64,000 nucleotides of DNA. Source: Phoronis australis (Eukaryota > Phoronida > Phoronidae). The stretch spans positions 99,456 through 163,455 of the forward strand of contig NMRA01000444.1 of the NCBI GenBank assembly GCA_002633005.1, written 5' to 3'. The translations under genes were made by a program, and so were the position numbers. The notes under the pieces were generated by a model, which was given only the letters and a program-made list of their open reading frames with translations, did not search any database and was not told where the DNA came from. Below, piece by piece: positions 11,601-23,600 of this stretch (positions are counted from its first letter, which is position 1; the number at the start of each line of letters is the position of its first letter).

Positions 11601-14600
11601 ATATAAAGGGAGCGGGTATCAATCAAAAATAACCCTTCTGACAGAAAGCTGCTTGAAGGCAGTTTTGAATAGTGTGTGCTATGTTAGTAAAATAAGAGAG
11701 TAAAGAGTTGTTTAAGTTGAACGCTTTTTTGAGTGGCAAAACAAACATATACAAAGACTGCATGATTATATAAGCATGTTAGATTACCGTCATTCAGGTA
11801 CTTCCAAGGATCTCTCTCACACAAAAGTTCATACAAGACTAAATGACTCACTGCATCATTTGCAGGTAACCCTCTGGCTTAACCGTCAGGTAGATCAGTT
11901 CATTTTGTTATTACTTACTTCAAAATATGGGAATCTGAGAGAGACGTAGTACGGTTGGTTCACTGTGATCTTCCAGAGACAGTTTACACCGTTTTGGTAA
12001 TTGGTACCTGCAAGAGATGGTAATTTGTATCTAGTCGAATTCGTTACATTGTCAATCGTGACCTGACGCTACATGGGTTGCAAGTGAAGATTAATACATT
12101 TCCTGGGGACATATTAGGAAGTTATAAACTACTAAGAAGAAAGCTATTATTCTCCATACTGACTACACATGTTTTGGCCGCTTCTATGGTAACGCGATTT
12201 GAATTCATTTCGAAACTTTTCTTCTTCTCTTTGAAGTAATGTAGAACTCATGCAGAGCTCATTATGATTGGATACAGGGAACGCCTTGTTCACAAGCTAT
12301 CACTTTTACCACTGAGCCACCAGCATGTCACCTAATTTAGGATTCTAAGCCTTTTTACGTCACCCGGATTCTGACGTCACATCCTTTTTTAAATCATAAC
12401 CGTAAAATCCAAAGCACCCGGTGAATGCAAACTTGTAACAAAGCCTCGTAGTACCAACCATCACACTATTGTACAAAAGGCTACTAGTCCAGTCTTCCGC
12501 AACTTTTGCTCGTCATTTGGGAGGGCTTTAGTAGCGCACGCTCTGTGAACCGCTTGCAATAGCAGATTGGCTGATATAACTGTTCATCGATTGTTTTGCG
12601 TTAAAATCGACCGTTGCAAGACCACAAAATATGACATGTTTCCCAAGATATATTTCGACCATCTCCCGGAATTTTTTTTTCAAATCTTTCCACAACATTT
12701 TGGGTAAAAATTGCTAGGTTAGCAGATTGACCGAACAAGAAATCGTCATGATAAAAGAACAATTATTTACTTTCACCGAGGTCATTTTTTATTTTCAGAC
12801 CCCAAAAATGTAATAACAACTGAGGCGGTCAAATATTTTAATGTTCTTCATTTCTTTAGTACGCACGTGCGAATTTGCGAATAGGACAGAACCACATAGC
12901 CGTATCATTGGTCAAATGCGGGAATTACATTCGTAAATTAATTATTTGCGGTGTAAATTATTTTTTTATGAAGCAAATGAACTTATAACGGTTTAAATTA
13001 ACAATTTATCTCGTAAATTAATCATGTACTGCGTAACTTCAACATATTTTTACGACGAACCTTATAGTCAGAAGACGTCGCATGCACTAGTCCCCCAGTT
13101 TGAAAAAGTTTCTCTGGCCACATAGGACGCCGCACAAGACTCGGAGTCTTTGCAGCTCAGAAGAGGTAAGCCGCTACAGGGTGGGTATGAATTTGAAAAA
13201 GGGGGGGTTTAATGTACGTACAAAAACGCAATCACACAATGTATCATTACCAGGGTAATTCGACTGTATGAATCCTTGCTCTTCGCCCACTTCTGTCACA
13301 TGTCCATTAACACAATTGGTAGAACCATGAGTACACATAAGGCCAGCGTCGAATACGTGACGATGTGAGCAGTCGTTTGACCCAACCCCATATGCCTTCA
13401 GGGATTAAAATAAAAAAATAATAAAATCCAAGTCTATGATACATCGAACTTTTATCCATTAATACCAAGAATTTCTGAAACTGTGCCACGAACAATTTAG
13501 CAGAAAATTAAGCACATTTTGGAGCTTTAAAACAAGCCCAGTGTGTTTTTGAATAGATAATAACAAACAAGAAACTGCAATGAGCTAGTCTAAGGTAACT
13601 GCTTGCACTAGTATGAAAGAGCGTTTTCCCCAGATGATCTGCTTTATGTACAGTATAAAGGGTACCACTAATTATTAGCGGCACGGGTAAAGGCCCACAT
13701 TCGTCACTGACATTGATGTAGGCACAACAACGATGACAAAGTGTGCTATTTATGGCCTGGTGTCCAATCTCAGTAGTCGAAAACCGAGTTCGTGTTAAGT
13801 TTGGAGTAAACTTTCAAATTTGTACTCGAATCATTTACCTTGTACGCCCCGGACAAAACTTTAAAGCAGTGGAGGGTTTTGCAGGTATCTCGTTAAAACA
13901 ACTAAAACAACATATCCTATTCATATATACGAGTAATGGTATTCGTTAACTACGTGTTCATCGTATTGCAGTAAAATTGACATTTTTCATATAGATAAGC
14001 CTATCTAAATGTACATATGCATTTAGTCATTTCAATTTGAACGACTGCGAATGTGAATGAGAGTCTGAAAGTCATTCGCCTTCGCCTTTCCTTTGCCTCT
14101 CCTTTATAATAATCTCATGTTAATTATATGCTCTATCACTTTGAGTTCCTGTGTCAACTCAACCTCAGCCATGTTCACAAATGATATGATTTCTGAGTAA
14201 ATAAATGTGTTAAAAGTACCTTGGTTGGTTAAGCTTCAAGTTTGAGTCGAGACTGAGATCGAAGATTCTGTTTAACTCTGGGGCCAATGTTGTGCACCTT
14301 ATAGGATTGGCGCGCTTTAGGTTTCTGGGATGAGGTCGGGTAAGCGAAGTGAGGTGAAAAATGCGCACGTCATGATGGTGAGCGTTGCCTCGAAAAAATT
14401 TGAAAATGTGCCCAGGCATGGACATTCGCGATACATGCTCACAATGTTTTCATAAGATTTTAAAGGGAAAGAATAACAAACTTATAAGGACCAGGGAAAC
14501 TGTTTCCCATGGTTGTTGTTCGTAGGTCCAGTTGTCAAAAACTTTACATTTCGAACATATGGTTGTAAACACCGCGAAACTTTGAGCCAACTTGGCCAGG

Positions 14601-17600
14601 CCCGCCATTTCAAACTTAAGGGACTTCGACACACAGTGCTGTAGTGGTAAAATTAGAGGTAAGTAGGCACCCAAAGCCCACCGTATCACCTTGAGCACTG
14701 GACGTAACTTACGGTGTGTAAGAGCTACGTTCAAATGCCAAAGGGTGGCTGGCTGCGCATACGTGCGCCTACGCCCCACTACAGCATTGTCGACACAGTT
14801 TTGGTCATTGTGAATAATAAATAATTGCAGGCGGTCTGGTACAAGTTGTACAAGACATGCACAGGCCGCACAATGACGTGAACCCAATGCACTGGTCACC
14901 TGGAATCATTTCTATGGTTGATTAATATATAGTTAAAACCGAACTGAGAAGCTAGAGACCTGACTCAAGGTTCTAGCAGTGTGCCCCAGTGAGACTCGAA
15001 CCCACGACCTAGAGGAAGTGGACACTTATCCCACAATGCCACACTCTCTCTTCCTGGATTGTGAGTACCTCAAATGTTAGTTTTTGGCTTTTGTATAAAA
15101 AGTTACATGGTTGAATTTTCCCTTTTATGTTTTAATTTGATGCCCATCGTATTTTGCATGAGAGAAGTAAAACATTAGGGGGCAAGCGCACAGAGGAATG
15201 TGCAAGCTCAGTTACTTTCTCAAAATAGCTAGGATTACCCGCTGTATTTCACTGGACGGCAATCATGTTATGTTGTTAGGAATGCGAAAGTTGCCGTTTT
15301 TGCAGGTCTTCAAATTAAAAAATCAGTTATTTGAAATTAAAAAATCATTTTTATAAGTTGGTCAAAGTCGCAAAGCAAAAACTGCTTTACGGTTTCTTTG
15401 AAAACTGCTTCGAACACCTTTAACGAGTGTTGAAGGCAATACAAACATAACCTACAACAAGTCGGCTATTTTAAGTTAGTTTCAACAGACATAACGGAGA
15501 TTTTATCCAACCATTGTCACAACTAACCCTAGAACAGTCCAGTATGTTATCGACGTACGTCCGGTCAGTGCTAGTAAATTGTGTCAAAACAGGTCCACGC
15601 CCCTTTCCTAGGTAGCCATTGTGAAAGTACACGGGTTTACTATACCCAAACTCTGCACATGGATTAGGTGAGCTGAAGTGACCCCAGTGATTGCGACAGA
15701 CGGTCCCAGTCAATCCTGCGTAATTGACTTCAAAGAACCCCCAATTCCATTGTCCTCCCTGAAGACGATATTCTTCATAATACTCTGAAATAAAAGTTCC
15801 AGAGTGTTGTCCTAACACGCAGCTCTTGCGTGTTGTGTATGGTCACGTGATTGTAAGTTGCACTCAACGATGTAACAGTAGTGAGAACACATGAAAGTGA
15901 AGAAACTTAGATTTCGTTATAATGAAGATGTAATGAAGGTAGAAACTTCGGACAGAAACTAAAAGCTTAAGCCACCAATCGCTCGAATGCAACAATCATT
16001 CCTTACTGACTTTCTAATTGAAAGTTTCACTCTGAACAAAATGTTTACATAAAAATACGAGAACCTTAAACGGCATATTTGTCAACCAAATGATCTCACC
16101 CTCACTGTCGAAACAGAAAACTCCCGCATCTGACGAACTGGACCGACTGCACGAGCTAGATTCAAGGTGGTTAGCAAATCCGCCATGCTTGCAGTTGCTA
16201 AGGTGAGTTTCGTTGCCATAGCAACTCAAATTTGTGAACCAAGACATTGCGTAGAAATTTTGAATTCGACCAGATTCCATGGCTTTTCCGTTTTTGTACC
16301 TGGAAAATGAATGTAGTATATCAGACTTACAGAAACATTTAGCGCCGTCTTTTAGGCCATGTTGTAATAATAACCAGTTTTGTTGTTCTTTTAGTTCAGT
16401 TATCAGTTCACTCAGGTAAACAGAGCGTTTAGGGGGCAACGAGCCCATGTTTATTGCAAAACGTTATCCAGTGAGATTTAACGTTAGTTTGAACCGTCCT
16501 CCCATGTTGAAGATTTTTCGCTACGCCTCTAAACATGATTAAAAAGATATTTGAAGGGCGATACAATAAAACCTTTCACGCGAGTCTGGGCTTCTCGGAG
16601 TCATTACGCTTAGTCTCTTGCTTGACAACTCAATATCAAACGTTTTGAGGTATAACTTGGTTTCAATGACACCCAGATTATTGTGATTGGTATGGTGCTC
16701 TCAACTTTATATAAACAATACAAAGGAGCAAAACATTCGTGAAGTGTTCGACTGGTCTAAGTCTTGATATACAGGTAAGACCAGGTAAAAATAAATATAA
16801 AAGCTTTTAAAACCCACGTACCCCGCTTGCTTGCACGCTACGCGTGCGTCTTTGTCATCAAAGTTTTCATTGCAGACTGTTCCCCATACGTTAGCGTGCT
16901 TCACCTCCAAACGTCCGAACGCGTATCCTGTCACTGGGCTACTGTATGTACTGACAATACGCATCTCTAACTGGTCTAAATTGGGATAATTGATTAGTAA
17001 ACGGAAACGTTAACGAGTAAACAAAAACATATGTGAACATAAATAAATATTAGTTATTTTAAGAAAACACAGCATTTTCGGGTACACACAACTGCTATTT
17101 TTAACCGTGTGCAAATCCAGTTTTGAAAAAAGAACTCTTCAAGTTAAAACAACAACATATTTACACGTTTATGGTATTAGAGGAAACGCAAATATTTGTT
17201 TCAGTCTGAAATTTCTAGGTCAGAAATCAAATAGCTTCTCCGAAGATATTCTACCGTATTTCTGAGCAATCCGAAGATATTCTACCGTATTTCTGAGCAA
17301 TGAGTGAGAATAGATAGACCACTGTGTTATTCACTGAGAAAAGAAAACGGAAAAAGAATGAAGTGAAATTTAAAGCTTTTCAGAGTAAAAGGTAAATATG
17401 CTATCCTTACAGAAATAATACAAGATGTGTAAGTAATGGCGACGTACCTACTTTGTCGTGAGCCTGCAAGAAAAAAATACAGGGGAAATTTCATTTGAAG
17501 ATTTTTAAATTGGGACAATTCCTCTTAAAAGAGACCTTGTCTCAGTTTCATTGAATTATTAGTAGGCTACAGCACAGTGTAGGTTCTCACGTTGTATTTT

Positions 17601-20600
17601 GCATGCGTGTAATCACGAGGAAAGTGCAACACTATATGTGTGCGCGTGCGTGTGAGTGTGTGTGTGTGTGTGCGTGCATGCGTGTGTGAAACACAGTCAG
17701 ACCTTGCGTATCTATTAATTATAATTCCAAGCTAACTCGTCAACATGAGTTGCATGATTCCAACAATAGAAAGAAATTTAAATAAAACTTATACTCACAG
17801 CTGGGGCAGGATACTGACAAACGGAAGTGTAAGACCTCGTACACGCGTCGACAAACCAACTATGATTTCTTTGGGGATCGATTGAAACACACTGGTCAGC
17901 GACTATGTTGAGCTGTTCGGGTTGAAAATCGTCATAATTCGTTTGCTTCCCATCTACTGTTACCCAGCTGCTGGAACTGTTCTTCAACCCTATCCAGTAG
18001 TGCCGTTGACTAAACAGAACTGTCTTGTTATTAGGATCACATAGTTATGACAGTGAAATCTTGCACGTGCGATATATCGGCAAATCACTTGTGGCGTACA
18101 CGGGCTATCCGTCGATACTTTGATGCACTCAATTACAAGACCCTGAGAAGACCAAGAATGGAAGTCAGGCCGATTGAAAATATAGGCACCTTACCGCCTA
18201 TCTCGTACTTTAGTTTTCCAGTTCTACTGTTATGAAGTATTTACGTAAGTACACAGATCGCTCAGCCTCTGATTCGCTTTGTATAGAAATCGTGTATATT
18301 TTCATATTCTTAGCAATTGTTGTCAATTATCATCATTCGCGAAAGTCATCACATACTCTAAAACTCAGAGGTACGTAATCGCCTGCCACGCAGTGCTAGA
18401 TGCTACCTGTGTTAAAGGCGAGCCTGGCTTTCCACTGTCGAAAATTTGAGTTGCCATGTCAACAAAACCTTTGGATGAAAGCCAATGGAGACTGGAGAAA
18501 CACTTACGAATGTTGAACATAAGTTTTGAGGAAGCTGTGCACGTCGGCGCTCGGGACATCCGTCAAATGACCGCCAAGAACCTCGCAGTTTATTTTTGCA
18601 TCATCCCAGGTCAAGGCTGACGTCTCGTGGTAGTAGCACGTACCTTCAAAATTGGTCCATTTGTAACTTGGGCAGGCTGAAAGCAAAACTTAGCCTCAGA
18701 AAAAACGTCCAAATTTTTTGACAAGCATTCTAAGAGCTTATCAAATTGTTTGGTTTTCAGACAAATTGAAAAACAGTCCCAAGAACGAGACCAATTTTAT
18801 AATTTTAATGGCATTCTTATCCAAATCTAATTTAAGTTTTACAGAATATATAAACTTTGTAAGATATCAAAATGTTTTTAACGCTAACCCGCCAGTGTTG
18901 CCAGGTATAGAAAACCTTGGCCTTTTGCCAAAAGCATTTTATGTAATGAGAAACATTTTTCCTATTAACACAAGAATTTTTCGCGATATTTTTACACCAA
19001 ACCCAAATCCAGTGTAGCCGTGTATAAATCGTCAGTCTAAAGTTCTATCGATCTGCCTACGTGAATGTCCAAACCAAATGCATACCCGGAAGTTGGTTGA
19101 AGCACACCACCTCTACTCTGCCATCCCGATAAATGGACGGCCTTGTCAGCCCTTGTTCTACCATGAAGTTCATATTGTTGGACTCGTTAAACCGGCTTTC
19201 GTAACCGCACTCCTGAGAATACAAAGATGTAAATTTACCAGCCTAAATCTCTTCTTTCTCGTTTTTCCCATTTAATTTAAAGCCATCGACAGCGACAAGG
19301 TCAAGGTCAAGGTCGAATAGTCGCCATGTTAAACTCAAACCAAAAGAAGTTAAGTTTGCAGCATACAAACTATCGTACACCCTATCAAACGTCACTAACT
19401 TGCCTTTAAATAGACATTGAACGCGAAAACTTGCAAACTATTTTTTAAACAGGTCATGGCAAATATGCTGCTTGGGGATGCTCACGTGAGAGTTATTCAC
19501 TTTGAATATTGCAAGAATTTCTGGGACAAAATCGTCAAATTTATTATTTTTGAAAAACAAACGAAGTAAAAACTCTTTCATCCCAATACATTTTTCAAAT
19601 TCTCCTCCCTAATAATAAATATGCGCGCATGCGCTCAAAAAACGCGAATTGGCTGAGGATTGAAATCGCCATGAAAAGTCATAGGTCACATTTTCCATAC
19701 AAGGGAAATGTGCAACGTCTTGTCATGAGACGTGCCTTGCCGTGTGGGAGAAAAATCGACAAAGTAGCTAGCAGTTGACAGATTGTTTTTCAGAAACTTG
19801 AAATGCTTTGACATAAGCAGAAAATAAAAATCTTTAAGAACAAACCGTAAAAATATCTTTTGAACAATTTGACTTCCGCTCCAGTGGCAGAGAACGGCAA
19901 TTTAGCATGTTTTTCACGTTGTATGCGCCTTTCAAAAGACAGTATTGATTTTGCGGCCGAAAAACGCATTTTGGATTATAGTTGGATGGGATAGACTGTC
20001 ATCATCTTTAAACAGAGGTACAAAACAATCAAATCCGTTGTTTTGGGGATTTTATTACAAACCATAAATTCTCGCCGTTATCGGCCAGGCATTCACTGAA
20101 ACGGCGTCTTTACCATTTAAATATGCTTGAAATACTCCGCTAGAATCAACTAAACTAATTAAAGAACGGAATGGAATTGTTTCTAGTTGATAATTTGGTG
20201 TACATTACATGAGTTTTCATCCCAAAGTGAAAGAATCCGAGTGGTTTACAGTGCTTATCCGCATCCTCCTCCTCGCATCCTCGTTTAGCCAAGTGTTGTG
20301 TTACGTTCCTATTCTTTGTTGTAGTCAAATAAAGTACTAAATAAAACAGGTAAAAAGTATACGTAAAACTAGAGTGAATAGTTTAAACTGATTTTTAGAG
20401 GCGGCTCAAGTTTCATTCCCTTTTACGACCTTGTGCTAATATTAGTATCAAGTGTTCGTGTATCAAAGTTAACTTTACCATCCCATTTTACCAATAGAAG
20501 GACTTGCAGGGTCACCAAACCGCCATTATCTGGAAACGGTTCAATAGACCCCTTGTGGGTTTGCAAACTTAGTAGAAAAGTAGGACAAAATCGTCATGGT

Positions 20601-23600
20601 GCTGCATAACCTCCTGAGGGCTAAGTTACGTAGGCGCAATTGACGAAGAATCTCGCGAAGGTAGCTAGCGTGATCATATGCTTCCTTTGTAACATATGGC
20701 GATATCTCGCTAAGTCTCACTACTAAGGACTGCTCGCCTGGTCTGTTGCCATACGCGGCGTGAAAAAGCTGCAGAAGTTACGTCCTGCAAACCGCATGTG
20801 AATTCCTTGTGCAGTAAAAGTTTATTACCATGAAACCAAAGAAAAAACACATTACGTCTCGTTTCGTAAAAAGATCTCATGTGGACGGGTTGACTAACCC
20901 CGTCAAACGTAATGATCGGCCTCATAATGTTACTTGCCATCATAGGATTTTATTTCCGTTACCAACGCCAGTCACAGACAATGAGTACATGCTACACTTT
21001 CGAATTCTCAATTTTAGGGTTGACCAATCCCAGTAAATTTTGATTGAGTAGCTGATGGTTTCGATGTTCTTAAAAGTAAATACTCCTGTTGCCTATTGTA
21101 TATCAACATGCGGTCACCTCTGCGATTTTATTTATATCCATCTATTCCGCAGTCTGTATCATACCCTTGACAAAGAGCGCATCGTTCGAAACGCGGCAAA
21201 TATTTTAATATATTTTAGTACCTTCGTTTTATTTTTACCATTTTAAACATTTCATGAAGAGGCCGTTTTATTTTAAAGCTTCAATCACAACTCCTGTCAG
21301 ATTTAGGCAGGTTCTTGTAGTATTGTAGTAAATTATTTTCTTTCTATCCATTTAGATCACATTTTCATACCTGTTAATGACTTTCTACTAAAGTTTCAAA
21401 AGCTTTCAATCTCAATTTAAAATGGGGCTTTGTCCAACTAGGCTACTTTAATGGTTGAAAAAGCACAATTTTGTCGATACTTGACGAGTTGAGGTCGTTT
21501 ATTAAGGTTCTAGAAAACCTTAAAGTCTAGCAGCAAGTATCGTACAACTATATTCGGCTTTATGAGACCCATAAGGAGGCACTTAACAGTTTTTCGCCAC
21601 TTTTGCCTCCCAAGGCAGGATGAAGTGAGGAAAGCGTTTATTTCTTTTCTACAACAAAACCACAAAATATGAATCACATACAGGTACTGACCATACTTAA
21701 AGCTTGTCTACATTCCGAAAGTGCGCTTTTTTGCTTATATGTTCACAGCAAACCTAGCTGGTTATGCCAAAACACGAGTAAAAATTCACAGAAATGGCAG
21801 TTTTCAAACCAAAATCACGACTCGTATGCGATTACTAGACACCAGCAGACAACGCACTTAGAATGAATTTAAAAAAAAAACACCAAAACTTGGGAAGACA
21901 ATGGGTGTTGACCAGACCGTTTTTTGCTAATTATAAAAGTGTGATGGGTAAAGTTACATGTGCCATCTCCTGATTATCAAAGTCCATATTGTAATGGGTA
22001 CAGTTACCGATAAGACCAGGAAGAGATCGATTCCTGATTTCCTGATCACCCCGCCCTGCATGACAAACATTGCATATGTGTGCTGAAGGGTTAGTGTGGA
22101 ATTTACTTCCATCACGGAAGAACGTCAAATTATCGCCTGCGGGGTCGAAAGTCCTACAAATGCAACGAGATTAATCTTTTGCGCAGGGACCGGCACTCAC
22201 CAGTGGATTACTGACAGATATTGTACTAGAGATATGACCAACTACATGATGAACAATTGCGACAAGTACTGTTCTGGAAAGGCCAGCCTAAGAGCATATA
22301 ATGGAACTCAAATAACAATAGAACCGTTCTGGATGTACACACTACCGTTCCAACTTCCCATATTGTCAATGGCAATTGTGGGTAATATATTGGTATGCCT
22401 TGTGGTGTATCGACGGTGGCGATCAAAGAAATTGAAGACGCCATCGCGTGTGGGCACCGGCGCTCATAACAACATGTTTTTGCTGATCTTCAACATGGCG
22501 TGCGCAGATCTCGGTGTTGCCGTATTTTCTACGCCGATCTCGATCCTGTTGTCAATTGATCCGACCTACGAGCTTAGTATGCCAGCCTGTATGCTGCAGA
22601 TCGTGACACTGAGGTGGTTTCTCTGCGCTTCGGTTTTTACAATGCTTTGCTTGAGCTTGGATCGTTATTTTGTTATATGCACGCTGGGAAAAAAACACAT
22701 ACCCATAAAAGTGTCTTTGTTTTGTATTTGGACTTTGTCGGCGTCTGCGTTTGTTACCGTATTATTTCGAACAGACAGTTACAAAATTAAGCCTACAATG
22801 ACACTTTGCGTTATTGAGTTCGAGGACACGGACGACTTGTTCATCGCTGATGTTTCGATAGTATGCACTTATGTATTTTGTGGAATCGTCATATTAGTTG
22901 TACTTTATGCTAAAATTTTCAAATTTATAAATTCGAGTTTGAAGAACGCCAGTGTGAGCGGCCTGACAACGTCACGACGCAGATATCATGTGCAGAAAAG
23001 AATTTTAGTTATGCTACTTTCAATTGTTTTCCTGTTTATTGTATGCTGGGTTCCTATGGTAGTGTACATGATTAGCGTATTGAGAAGTGATGTTGAAATA
23101 GCAGACTACTCAACCGGTGTAAGCATTTTTGTAACCTGGATGACGTACCTTCAAAATGCATTAAACCCTCTTGTGTACACTGCCGGAAGTACCCAGATGC
23201 GAAAGGAATTTGTGGCGCTCTTCAAATGCCGACCGGTTGCCGACAAAAACTGGTCGGAGGAGGATGGAACGCGCTCACAGACTTCTGGCCCTTGACTCAA
23301 ATCAACACCCATTGAGCACACTCGCGAATATTTTGGATTGGTTAACAGAATTTAATCGCATTCCGCTTTATGTTTTAGATAACATGTCACATTATTAGTT
23401 ATGTTTTAAAAACAGTTACCACGAGAGTATACGCGCATGTCTTGAGAGACGAGAGCAGACAGTCGTAAGCATACACACGCATACAACGCGGTATCGCTTG
23501 AAGCCACAGCAGCGGGAGACGCGACAATTACAAGGCCAATCAATGTATGCTCTGAACACAATGCACTCTAAGCTGCGAGCAAAGTACGCGCGGCCAATGC

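Noticed and set aside
14450-14899. A 149-residue minus-strand protein in intron 14
   Set aside because: No recognisable family, no splice sites in phase with neighbouring exons, and low-complexity end; treated as chance.
15471-15527. The TAA at 15471 as the end of the mosaic gene
   Set aside because: The 18 residues before it do not fit an SRCR end, whereas splicing at 15528 to 13395 gives the normal SRCR ending and keeps phase. Kept only as a possible isoform.
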